This document shows positions 13,348 to 20,505 of a DNA stretch of 64,000 bases, one piece after another; within the stretch, counting starts at the first letter, position 1, and each line of letters begins with the position of its first letter. The stretch covers positions 3,318,001 through 3,382,000 of the forward strand of contig NZ_SOAU01000001.1 in NCBI RefSeq assembly GCF_004364865.1. Reading direction: 5' to 3'. The notes below the pieces were generated by a model. The model was not told the origin of the DNA. It saw nothing but the letters and a program-made list of their open reading frames with translations, and did no database searches. Source of the stretch: Ilumatobacter fluminis (lineage in GTDB: Bacteria; Actinomycetota; Acidimicrobiia; Acidimicrobiales; Ilumatobacteraceae). The position numbers and the translations under genes were made by a program.

Positions 13348-13379
13348 GTTTTCCGAAGATACTGGCGATACTGGGAGCG

Positions 13380-13490
13380 ATGGGGTACAACCCGCAACGA
13401 AAGTTCAAGGCCCGCCCGACCGACTACATCGTCTTGGCGATCGGGATGCTCACCGCCGCCGCACTGGTCGTGTGGGGCTTCATGAGCTGA
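13380..13490 (+). CDS. very small single-pass membrane protein (36 aa)
   Basis: The frame reads MGYNPQRKFKARPTDYIVLA followed by IGMLTAAALVVWGFMS: a basic cytoplasmic head (KFKARPTD) and one hydrophobic helix. The composition and positive-inside pattern are those of a genuine membrane microprotein rather than a chance frame. It diverges from the exported membrane protein across 32 bp that contain a direct repeat GATACTG. No family is recognised, and the assignment rests on composition and the ATG at 13380. Confidence 0.5.
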   Translation: MGYNPQRKFKARPTDYIVLAIGMLTAAALVVWGFMS

Positions 13491-13535
13491 CGTGATCATT
13501 CGACGAGCTGCGTCGTCAGAAGGCGCTCTCGGGCG

Positions 13536-13898
13536 TCAGAACGCCGCTTCGTAGTGGGTGAGGGTGACCCCGTCGATCGCGATCACGTCGAACCGGACGT
13601 CGACCGCCGGCGAACCGGCAGCCCGGAGCCAGCTCTCGGCGAGGGTGCGGACCTGGGTCTGCTTGGCGGGCGTCACGGCAGCCACGGCACCACCGGGCGA
13701 GCCACTGCGGCGGGCCTTCACCTCGCAGAACACGACGAGGTCGTCGAGTCGGGCGACGAGATCGATGTCACCACGCAGCTCGACCTCGGGCGCGCGCCAC
13801 TGCTGGTCGACGATGTCGAAACCGAGCGACCGCAGATGGCGAGCCGCTCGGGACTCTCCCCAGGCACCGCGTGCCTGGTTCGAGCGATCGAGCGTCAG
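13536..13898 (-). CDS. yraN: YraN/UPF0102 family nuclease-like protein, apparent CTG start
   Basis: The C-terminal part carries the family core [20 protein letters not shown] followed by [10 protein letters not shown] and the ending [10 protein letters not shown]. Reading upstream in frame gives the expected N-terminus [20 protein letters not shown]. No ATG, GTG or TTG exists in frame between the end of rplS and the conserved core. The only family-consistent start is CTG at 13898, which overlaps the rplS stop as CTGA, the same arrangement as the ATGA/GTGA junctions elsewhere here. This gives 120 residues, the usual size. The family has a restriction-endonuclease-like fold, and its role is poorly defined. 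Confidence 0.8.
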   Translation of the reverse strand: MTLDRSNQARGAWGESRAARHLRSLGFDIVDQQWRAPEVELRGDIDLVARLDDLVVFCEVKARRSGSPGGAVAAVTPAKQTQVRTLAESWLRAAGSPAVDVRFDVIAIDGVTLTHYEAAF

Positions 13899-14242
13899 AA
13901 CTCGCGCTTCTCGCGGACCTTGGCGGCCTTGCCGATACGGTCGCGCAGGTAGTAGAGCTTGGCGCGACGCACGTCGCCACGCTTGACGACCTCGATCTTC
14001 TGGACCGTGGGGGCGTGGATCGGGAAGGTGCGCTCGACTCCGACGCCGTAGCTCAGCTTGCGGACCGTGTAGGTCTCCTGCAGGCCGCTGCCCTGGCGCT
14101 TGATGACGTTGCCCTGGAACACCTGGACGCGCTCCTTGCCACCCTCGACCACGCGCACGTGGACCTTGAGTTCGTCACCGGGGAAGAACTCGGGGATGTC
14201 GTCGCGGAGCGAATCGTTGTCGATGATGTCGGTCGTCTTCAT
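13895..14242 (-). CDS. rplS: 50S ribosomal protein L19
   Basis: From ATG 14242 the protein is 115 residues, the normal L19 length. It contains the diagnostic [55 protein letters not shown] and a basic C-terminus ([20 protein letters not shown]). L19 sits at the 30S-50S interface. The gene follows trmD by 52 bp within the rpsP-khpA-rimM-trmD-rplS cluster found in many bacteria. It overlaps the start of yraN. Confidence 0.96.
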   Translation of the reverse strand: MKTTDIIDNDSLRDDIPEFFPGDELKVHVRVVEGGKERVQVFQGNVIKRQGSGLQETYTVRKLSYGVGVERTFPIHAPTVQKIEVVKRGDVRRAKLYYLRDRIGKAAKVREKREF

Positions 14243-14294
14243 GGGTCTCTCTCGATCTCGGGCCGTCCGGGCAGGTGCGTGCCACAGGGGCGGA

Positions 14295-15029
14295 TCAATG
14301 ATACGGGTGAGGTGGGAACTCTTCCAACAACGCGCGGTCGTCATCTGTGAGACCACCGCGGGCGTCGATCAGGTCGGGGCGGGCCGCGATCGTGCGGTGG
14401 AGGGCCTGGGCGTGGCGCCAACGGGCGACGCGGGCGTGATCGCCACTGCGGAGGACGTCGGGCACCGACCACCCCCGGAAGTCGGCAGGCCGGGTGAAAT
14501 GGGGCTCCTCGAGCAACCCGGACGCCCCGAAACTCTCGGTGACCGGGCTCTCGGCGTTGCCCATCGCGCCCGGGAGCAGGCGCACGACGGCCTCGACGAC
14601 CAGGCAGGCAGCGACCTCGCCGCCGTTCAGCACGACGTCGCCGATGCTGAGCTCGTCGTCGACGAGATGCCGGCGGACCCGATGGTCGACACCTTCGTAG
14701 CGTCCGCAGAGCAGGCTGAACCCGTCGAGCTCGGCCAGCTCGCGAGCCATGCCCTGGTCGAAGGTGCGGCCGCCGGGACCGAGCAGGAAGAGGGGTCGGG
14801 GTGGATCGGCTGCCTCGACGGAGGCGAACAGGGGCTCCGGCTTCATCAACATGCCGGCGCCGCCACCGAAGGGTGCATCGTCGACCGTGCGATGGACGTC
14901 GGACGTGTGATCGCGCGGGTCGTGGAGGCGCAGATCGAGCAGGTCGTTGTCGCGCGCCTTGCCGAGCAGGCTGTCGGAGCAGAAGCCGTCGACCAGGCCC
15001 GGGAACAGGGTGAAGACGTCGATCCGCAC
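14295..15029 (-). CDS. trmD: tRNA (guanine37-N1)-methyltransferase
   Basis: The 244-residue product has the SPOUT trefoil-knot signatures of Trm[51 protein letters not shown] and [14 protein letters not shown], and the C-terminal domain motif [20 protein letters not shown] that holds the tRNA. It methylates G37 next to the anticodon and so limits frameshifting. It lies 4 bp downstream of rimM and is probably translated from the same message. Confidence 0.96.
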   Translation of the reverse strand: MRIDVFTLFPGLVDGFCSDSLLGKARDNDLLDLRLHDPRDHTSDVHRTVDDAPFGGGAGMLMKPEPLFASVEAADPPRPLFLLGPGGRTFDQGMARELAELDGFSLLCGRYEGVDHRVRRHLVDDELSIGDVVLNGGEVAACLVVEAVVRLLPGAMGNAESPVTESFGASGLLEEPHFTRPADFRGWSVPDVLRSGDHARVARWRHAQALHRTIAARPDLIDARGGLTDDDRALLEEFPPHPYH

Positions 15030-15033
15030 CGGA

Positions 15034-15534
15034 TCAGCCCTCGATCAGGTCGAACAGGCCCTCGGGCGGATCGATCGTGACGACGACCGGGTCGGCGTCG
15101 CGATCGATGCCGGTGACGAACGTGGCCGGCACCAGCGCACCCGAGTCGAGTTCGAGCAGGTCGGCGGCCGGGTTGTCGATCACCGAGACGCAGCTGCCAC
15201 GGCGGGTGCCGTCGGTCTCGACCACGTCGGCACCGATGATGAGGTGGATCCAGAGCGCCTCGGCGTCGTCGATCGGCTCGGCGTAGAGGACCGCGCCGGT
15301 CAGTGCTTCGGCTTCGGTGCGACCGTCGACGCCGGTGAGGTGCACTCGGAAGCGACGGTTGGCCCGGTTCGAGCGTTCGATCGTGTACCAGGTGCCGCGT
15401 GCCCACAGCCGGGCCCCGACGTCGGCCCGTTCGGTGCGGTCGGTGGTGAGGTCGACGAACAGGTCGCCACGCACCCCGTGCGCCCGCCCCAACTTCCCGA
15501 CCTCCAACAACCCCTCCGGCACGACATCACGCAT
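15034..15534 (-). CDS. rimM: 16S rRNA processing protein RimM
   Basis: The 166-residue protein starts MRDVVPEGLLEVGKLGRAHG, the RimM N-terminal beta-barrel with the GVRGDL motif, and continues to a PRC-barrel domain (LWIHLIIGADVVETDGTRRG, then DNPAADLLELDSG). RimM helps mature the 30S head. The expected order rpsP-khpA-rimM-trmD is kept, but a 206-bp spacer separates khpA from rimM and holds a structured element, a strong hairpin and a degenerate palindrome. The downstream genes may therefore be controlled separately from rpsP. Confidence 0.93.
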   Translation of the reverse strand: MRDVVPEGLLEVGKLGRAHGVRGDLFVDLTTDRTERADVGARLWARGTWYTIERSNRANRRFRVHLTGVDGRTEAEALTGAVLYAEPIDDAEALWIHLIIGADVVETDGTRRGSCVSVIDNPAADLLELDSGALVPATFVTGIDRDADPVVVTIDPPEGLFDLIEG

Positions 15535-15549
15535 GCCCCCAAACGTACC

Positions 15550-15576
15550 GTCGGTTGGGGTCAGACCTCATCCCAC
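15550..15576. repeat. degenerate copy of the 27-bp GTCGGTTG palindrome
   Basis: The stretch GTCGGTTGGGGTCAGACCTC matches 17 of the first 20 positions of the perfect palindrome found twice at 24033-24115, but its right arm is decayed. It lies just upstream of the rimM start on the minus strand. The GTCAGAC/GTCTGAC centre is shared with REP-like palindromes of many genomes. Confidence 0.5.
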
Positions 15577-15588
15577 GAAAACGCAGAA

Positions 15589-15613
15589 TCCCGGACCCTC
15601 AACGGGTCCGGGA
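15589..15613 (-). terminator. strong hairpin, possible terminator/attenuator upstream of rimM
   Basis: TCCCGGACCC and GGGTCCGGGA form a perfect 10-bp GC-rich stem with a 5-nt loop. Read on the minus strand it is followed by a weak T-rich stretch (TTCTGCGTTTTCG), so it could terminate transcription coming from khpA before rimM. Confidence 0.6.
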
Positions 15614-15633
15614 CCTGGAACTTCTTCTGGTTT

Positions 15634-15740
15634 CCGCTCCGAGTCAGATCGTTCGAGCGCAAGGCAGGCGAGCCCCGAGTTGCCTTCCGGCAACGAGCGG
15701 GCGATGCCAACGCAGCGATCGGGCGATCTGGCCGGAGCGG
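15634..15740 (-). ncRNA. candidate structured RNA element, copy A (downstream of khpA)
   Basis: On the minus strand the element begins at the base after the khpA stop codon. The closing stem is CCGCTCC/GGAGCGG plus CAGATCG/CGATCTG around a small internal loop. It encloses the core CGCCCGATCGCTGCGTTG, then a hairpin GCCC-GTTGCC-GGAA-GGCAAC-TCG-GGGC with a GNRA-type loop. Copy B after the peroxiredoxin gene has the same core and the same architecture with different stem bases, so pairing is kept by compensating changes. A strong hairpin follows 20 nt later. No known RNA family was recognised. Confidence 0.5.
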
Positions 15741-15995
15741 TCAGTCCAAGAACTCGATGTCGAGCTCTACGCCGTCCTTGCTCGCCGCGGCTCGGGTGAC
15801 CGTGCGGATGCTCGCAGCGGTGCGGCCGCGACGGCCGATCACGCGACCGAGATCGCCGTCGGCGACACGGACGTCGAGACGGAGCTTGCCCTCGTCGGTG
15901 ACCTCGTCGACCGTGACCGAATCGGGATTGTCGACGATCGAGGTGACGATGTGGGTCAGGACGGCAACGGCGGTGGGTGCAGCCTGGTCGCTCAC
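15741..15995 (-). CDS. khpA: KH-domain RNA-binding protein KhpA
   Basis: The GTG at 15995 overlaps the rpsP stop (GTGA) and gives 84 residues, the usual KhpA/YlqC size. It carries the single KH fold with LRLDVRVADGDLGRVIGRRG (the GxxG loop appears as GRRG) and a final acidic strand VELDIEFLD. KhpA binds RNA with KhpB and affects cell size and division in Gram-positive bacteria. Its position between rpsP and rimM is the standard one. Confidence 0.92.
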   Translation of the reverse strand: MSDQAAPTAVAVLTHIVTSIVDNPDSVTVDEVTDEGKLRLDVRVADGDLGRVIGRRGRTAASIRTVTRAAASKDGVELDIEFLD

Positions 15996-16255
15996 TTGGC
16001 GGCCTTGTACTGCTCCATCGCGCCCGAGATCTCGAGCAGCTTGGCCACTCGCTCGGTCGGCTGGGCACCCTCGCTCAACCACTTCACGGCCTTGTCGTTG
16101 TCGACGGTGAGGCCGGAGGGCTCCTGACGGGGGTCGTAGTGACCGAGAATCTCGATGAAACGACCGTCGCGGGGCGAACGGGCGTCGGCCGCGACGATGC
16201 GGTACTGGGGCTGCTTCTTCTTGCCGACTCGTGTGAGGCGCAGCTTGACTGCCAT
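15992..16255 (-). CDS. rpsP: 30S ribosomal protein S16
   Basis: Starting at ATG 16255 the 87-residue protein reads MAVKLRLTRVGKKKQPQYRI and VAADARSPRDGRFIEILGHY, with DPRQEP and the helix VKWLSEGAQPTERVAKLL, all hallmarks of S16. It binds early in 30S assembly. It heads the khpA-rimM-trmD-rplS series. The 200 bp upstream separate it from a divergent plus-strand gene and probably contain both promoters. Confidence 0.96.
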   Translation of the reverse strand: MAVKLRLTRVGKKKQPQYRIVAADARSPRDGRFIEILGHYDPRQEPSGLTVDNDKAVKWLSEGAQPTERVAKLLEISGAMEQYKAAK

Positions 16256-16455
16256 GAACTGTCTCCTACAGGCGAATTTGAGAACCACGAAAGGTTAGCG
16301 GCGTCCGGCGCGAATCCGAACGCCTCACTTTCGTGAGGGGTCCGGTGACCGATGTCTCACACAGTCCGAGTATCCGCCACACGCCGTTCACGAAGCCGAC
16401 ACACGAGTTCCGTACCGTCGCGAACGACCACCCACACCAGACGGAGGACTCTCTC

Positions 16456-16908
16456 GTGAACACCCCCACCCCGTCCACCGAACCGACCGCCACGTCGACC
16501 GACCGGGCGACCGTCGTGCTGGTCGACCCGACCTCGCCCGACGGTGAAACCTCACTCGACGCTTTGCACGACGCCGACCGCCACGTCCTGATCGTCGTGC
16601 TCACCAGCGGACGCGCCTGCAACGCCCTTCGGAACCGCGCACACGACCAGGGCGTGAGCGTCACCAGCGCAGCGTGGAGCTACCTCGAAGAGGTGGCGCT
16701 GCGGGTGAGCCGCAGCGGACGCGTCGTCGGGACGATCGTGGCGTCCGGCCCGGACGCCGCGTACGAGCTGATCTCGGTCGTCGCCGAGCACCCGTGCGAG
16801 CGGATCGTGCTCCCGGCGTCGACGGCCCGGATCGACCGCATGCTGCCGCGCCGGCTGACACGACAGACGCCGGTCGTCGTCGAGACGGCCGCGTTCGCCT
16901 CGGCGTGA
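16456..16908 (+). CDS. hypothetical protein, possibly universal-stress-like fold (150 aa)
   Basis: GTG 16456 is preceded by ACGGAGGAC, a good ribosome binding site, so the longer frame upstream is ignored. The product has a Thr/Ser/Pro-rich head and an alternating alpha/beta body: ATVVLVDPTSPDGETSLDAL, VLIVVLTSG, GTIVASGPDAAYELISVVAE and CERIVLPAST followed by TRQTPVVVE. The last part resembles the ADLIVVGS...APVPVLVV end of universal stress proteins, but the nucleotide-binding motif is not clear. It sits alone between rpsP and ffh, convergent with ffh. Confidence 0.65.
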   Translation: MNTPTPSTEPTATSTDRATVVLVDPTSPDGETSLDALHDADRHVLIVVLTSGRACNALRNRAHDQGVSVTSAAWSYLEEVALRVSRSGRVVGTIVASGPDAAYELISVVAEHPCERIVLPASTARIDRMLPRRLTRQTPVVVETAAFASA

Positions 16909-16911
16909 CGG

Positions 16912-18360
16912 TCAGCGCGGCGGGTTGAAGCCGCCGGGGAGCTGGCCGCCGGGCGCCCCGGGGCCGCCCTGGCCCATCATCTCCTGGAGCTCGGCCATGT
17001 CGGGCATGTCCTTCATGCCGCCGAGGCCACCGAGACCCGGGAAGCCACCGCGCTTGCCCTTGCCCTTCTTGCCCCCGCCGGTCATGCCCATCTTCTTCAT
17101 CATCTTCTGCATGTCGCCGAACTGCTTGACGAGGCGGTTGACCTCGCCCGGCTCGACACCGGCACCCTTCGCGATGCGGCCGCGGCGGCTGCCGTTGATG
17201 ATCTGAGGCCGGGCACGCTCTTCCGCGGTCATCGAGGAAATCATCGCCTCGATCGGCACGAGCATCTCGTCGTCGATCTCGGCGTTCTTCAGCTCCTTCG
17301 GCATGCCGGGCATCATCGACATGATGCTCTTGAGCGATCCCATCTTCTTGATGGCCTGCATCTGCTCGAGGAAGTCGTCGAGGGTGAACTCGCCCTCCAT
17401 CATGCGGGCGGCGGCCTGCTCGGCCTGATCGGCCTCGAAGGCACGTTCGGCCTGCTCGATGAGGGTGAGCACGTCGCCCATGCCCAAGATGCGCGACGCC
17501 ATGCGGTCGGGGTGGAACTGCTCGAAGGCGTCGAGCTTCTCACCGGTGGAGGCGAACGCGATCGGCCGACCGATGACTTCCTTCACCGACAATGCGGCAC
17601 CGCCGCGAGCATCGCCGTCGAGCTTGGAGAGGATGACGCCGTCGATCTGCAGCGTCTCGTGGAACGCCTCGGCGGTCTGGACGGCGTCCTGACCGGTCAT
17701 CGCGTCGATGACGAGGAACGTGTAGTCGGGCGAGACGGCGCCGGAGATGAGGCGCACCTGCTCCATCATCTCGGCGTCGATCGACAGGCGGCCGGCGGTG
17801 TCGACGATGACGACGTCACGGCCGAGACGCTTGGCTTCCTCGACGCCTTCGTAGGCGGTGAGGATCGGGTCTTCGGGGTCGGAGTAGACCGGCACGTCGA
17901 CCTGGCGGCCGAGGGTGCGGAGCTGTTCGACGGCGGCGGGACGCTGGAGGTCGGCACCGACCAGGAGCGGCTGGCGGCCCTGCGACTTGAACCAGAGGGC
18001 GAGCTTGCCGGTGGCCGTGGTCTTACCGGAACCCTGCAGACCGGCCATCAAGATGACGGTCGGGGGCTTGGAGGCGTACTGGACCGTGAGGGTCTCGCCG
18101 CCGAGGATGCGGACGAGTTCGTCGTTGACCGCCTTGACGACCTGCTGGCCGGGGTCGAGCGCCTGGCTGCGGGTGGCGCCGATCGCGTGCTCGCGGATCC
18201 GGTTGCAGACCGAGCGGACGACGGTGACGTTGACGTCGGCCTCGAGCAGCGCCGCCCGGATCTCTTTCATGATCTCGTCGACGTCGGCCTCGGTGAGGCG
18301 GCCCTTGCCGCGGAGGCGCTTGACGATCCCGTCGAGTCGGTTGGACAGATTGTCGAACAT
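16912..18360 (-). CDS. ffh: signal recognition particle GTPase Ffh
   Basis: The 482-residue protein has the N-terminal helical bundle (MFDNLSNRLDGIVKRLRGKG), the G domain (GLQGSGKTTATGKLALWF, DTAGRLSIDAEMMEQV, SKLDGDARGGAALSV) and the methionine-rich M domain (about 300-450; SIMSMMPGMPKELKN, QMQAIKKMG). It recognises signal sequences together with 4.5S RNA and hands ribosomes to FtsY. The C-terminal tail is unusually rich in G, P and M (GGFPGLGGLGGMKDMPDM), as in other actinobacteria. A large palindrome lies just upstream of its start. Confidence 0.97.
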   Translation of the reverse strand: MFDNLSNRLDGIVKRLRGKGRLTEADVDEIMKEIRAALLEADVNVTVVRSVCNRIREHAIGATRSQALDPGQQVVKAVNDELVRILGGETLTVQYASKPPTVILMAGLQGSGKTTATGKLALWFKSQGRQPLLVGADLQRPAAVEQLRTLGRQVDVPVYSDPEDPILTAYEGVEEAKRLGRDVVIVDTAGRLSIDAEMMEQVRLISGAVSPDYTFLVIDAMTGQDAVQTAEAFHETLQIDGVILSKLDGDARGGAALSVKEVIGRPIAFASTGEKLDAFEQFHPDRMASRILGMGDVLTLIEQAERAFEADQAEQAAARMMEGEFTLDDFLEQMQAIKKMGSLKSIMSMMPGMPKELKNAEIDDEMLVPIEAMISSMTAEERARPQIINGSRRGRIAKGAGVEPGEVNRLVKQFGDMQKMMKKMGMTGGGKKGKGKRGGFPGLGGLGGMKDMPDMAELQEMMGQGGPGAPGGQLPGGFNPPR

Positions 18361-18386
18361 GAGACCCCCCAGGCTACCGGCGGTCC

Positions 18387-18526
18387 CCGGGTCGGGTGAT
18401 CTCCCGAAACGTCGACTCCGTCGCCGTCCCGTACGACACCCGACCCGTTGGGTGGGTCCGCCGGGTCGGGTGTCGAAGGGAACGGCGAGGCGCAGCCGAG
18501 CCGTTTCCGGAGATCACCCGACCCGG
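18387..18526. repeat. 140-bp imperfect palindromic element upstream of ffh
   Basis: The outer arms CCGGGTCGGGTGATCTCC (18387-18404) and GGAGATCACCCGACCCGG (18509-18526) pair perfectly and extend inward to GAAACG/CGTTTC with one mismatch. A second nested pair GACACCCGACCC (18435-18446) and GGGTCGGGTGTC (18463-18474) sits in the centre. It fills the gap between the lipoprotein gene and ffh. The nested structure suggests a MITE- or REP-like sequence or a very long RNA hairpin. No coding capacity is seen. Confidence 0.7.
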
Positions 18527-18533
18527 TGCGCGG

Positions 18534-20486
18534 TCAGCACTCCCAGGGGTAGGTCTGTTCCTGGGTGGTGAGCCAGCGGTCGAGGTTGCCGCTGTCGGAG
18601 ACGAAGCGGGCGATGCCGTCCTCGTAGAGCACGAACGTGCCGATGTCGTCGCCGGGGCCCGGCTCGGCGACACGGGCGAACCCACTCGCCGCTGCGATCT
18701 CGAACGCATCGCGGTCGATCGTCGTCGCCGCTGCCCACAACTCGGGGGCGATGGTCTCGTCGATCGGGTACCAGAGCACACCGTCGAGGTCGAGGATCTC
18801 GTTGCCGCACGCCGGGTAGTACTCGACGCCTTCGACCACCTCGGTGATCGTCATCAGGGTCACACCGGGGATGTCGGTTTCACCGAGCAGGGTGCCGTCG
18901 TCGAGGGTCGCCCGCACGACGTACTCCGACCCGCCGTCACCCACGACGGCGACGTTCACCCGATCGGTCCGGAAGTCGTCCGTGACGGCGAGCGGCTCCC
19001 CGTTGCGTTCGACGACCCGCACCGTGAACCCGAGCGCTGAGGCAGTGTCGGTGTACTCGTCGAGGCTCATGCCGACGTTCGTGCCCAACCCGTCGGGAAC
19101 GACCGTCGCAGGCGGCTCGCCGGGCACGGTCGTGTCGACGGGGACCGGCTCGGCGGGAGCGGTCGTCGCCGGCGGATCGACCGGTTCGGGGGCCGGCTCC
19201 GTGACCGGCGGTTCGGTGGGCTCGGCCTGGATCAGGAACTCGTCGGTCACGGCGGGCACCGTGTACCAGCCGCCGTCGTCGCCGATGAACCGGTAGGCGG
19301 GCACGAGCCACGCAGAGCCGTCGGTGTCCCAGGCCCACCAGAGGTCGGGCTGGACGTCGACGAGGGTGACGGTGATCTCCTCGGGCTGGATCGTGTCGAC
19401 CGGGCCCTCGGGCACATCGACCGGCATCGGCTCCGACACCGCATCGTCCGTGACCGCGGCGTCGCTGCTCACGGCCTCGTCGAGCAGGGCCGGTTCGGCC
19501 CGGGGCAGGCCGCCCCACCCGCCGAAGGTCTGGTCCTCGAGGCGGGCGACGGCCGTGTCGAGGTCGATCAGCGGATATGGCCCGACCGGGGCGGGGGTGG
19601 CGCTGCTCCCCCACGCGTACTGGAGCTCGGCGTTCTCACCGAACGAGAAACCCCAGCTGCGGGCGCTGACACCGTCGATCTCTTCGCCGGCGGTGACGCT
19701 CGTCGTCCACTCGTCGGTGTAGGTCTCGAACGTGACGGTCGCTGTGTCGACGCCCATGGCGGCGAGCATGTCGGTCACCCGCTGCTCGGCGTCGGCTGCC
19801 GACGGCAGCCCGGTCGGCGGCTCGGGTTCGGGGCACGGCTCGACCGGGATCGTCTCGGGCACGGCGGAAACCACCGTGGTCTCGCCCTCGCCGAGCTCGA
19901 TCGTGTCGACGGTCTCGGGGTCGACGGCCGGCATCGCTGCGGTCTCGCAGGCGACCATCCCGGCGTCGCGTCCGGCCCAGCCCCAGTCGTAGCTCCACGA
20001 CTGCATGGCGTCGTCCCACAGCGTCATCGACGGGGCGGTGCCGTCGTCGGGGCCGACCCGCCAGTACACCGAGTAGCCGTCGTCGATCTGTTGGGCCTCG
20101 CCCTCGAGACCGAGTGCGGCGGCGATCGTCGCCGCGTCGGCGGCGGTCGGCATGCCGTTGGCGTCGAAGACGTAGCCGGTCGTGTTGTCGGGCAACGGCG
20201 GCAAGTCGCCGACCACGAAGTCGGCGATGACGTACGGGGCGATCATCATGTCGGTCGCCATGTCGGAGGCGGCGACCTCGACCGACGCTCCGGCAGTACG
20301 GGTGTCGGACGAGCCTCCGCCCGTCATCTGGATGGGTGACGGGGCACGGAGGCCGCCGTCGTCGGCCGTCGACGTCGTGTCGGGTGAGTCGATCGGGTCG
20401 GAGGACGAGTCGTCGCTGCCGCAGGCACTCAGGACGAGTGCGAGGGCCGCGGTGACGGGGACGAAACGCGTGAGGTGGTTGCGCAT
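18534..20486 (-). CDS. large secreted lipoprotein with I78-like C-terminal region
   Basis: A lipoprotein signal (FVPVTAALALVLSACGS) anchors this 650-residue protein outside the membrane. The body is acidic and contains a Pro/Thr/Glu-rich linker near residues 415-460 (EPPVTEPAPEPVDPPATTAP). After the linker, GMSLDEYTDTASALGFTVRV and VTDDFRTDRVNVAVVGD match the RVV...V-T-x-D-x-R-x-D-R-x-N-V pattern of potato inhibitor I / I78 protease-inhibitor folds. The N-terminal half has no family I recognise. It stands between ftsY and ffh, which is not a usual place for a lipoprotein. Function is unknown. Confidence 0.8.
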   Translation of the reverse strand: MRNHLTRFVPVTAALALVLSACGSDDSSSDPIDSPDTTSTADDGGLRAPSPIQMTGGGSSDTRTAGASVEVAASDMATDMMIAPYVIADFVVGDLPPLPDNTTGYVFDANGMPTAADAATIAAALGLEGEAQQIDDGYSVYWRVGPDDGTAPSMTLWDDAMQSWSYDWGWAGRDAGMVACETAAMPAVDPETVDTIELGEGETTVVSAVPETIPVEPCPEPEPPTGLPSAADAEQRVTDMLAAMGVDTATVTFETYTDEWTTSVTAGEEIDGVSARSWGFSFGENAELQYAWGSSATPAPVGPYPLIDLDTAVARLEDQTFGGWGGLPRAEPALLDEAVSSDAAVTDDAVSEPMPVDVPEGPVDTIQPEEITVTLVDVQPDLWWAWDTDGSAWLVPAYRFIGDDGGWYTVPAVTDEFLIQAEPTEPPVTEPAPEPVDPPATTAPAEPVPVDTTVPGEPPATVVPDGLGTNVGMSLDEYTDTASALGFTVRVVERNGEPLAVTDDFRTDRVNVAVVGDGGSEYVVRATLDDGTLLGETDIPGVTLMTITEVVEGVEYYPACGNEILDLDGVLWYPIDETIAPELWAAATTIDRDAFEIAAASGFARVAEPGPGDDIGTFVLYEDGIARFVSDSGNLDRWLTTQEQTYPWEC

Positions 20487-20505
20487 GCCCGTTGGACGTC
20501 TCGGA

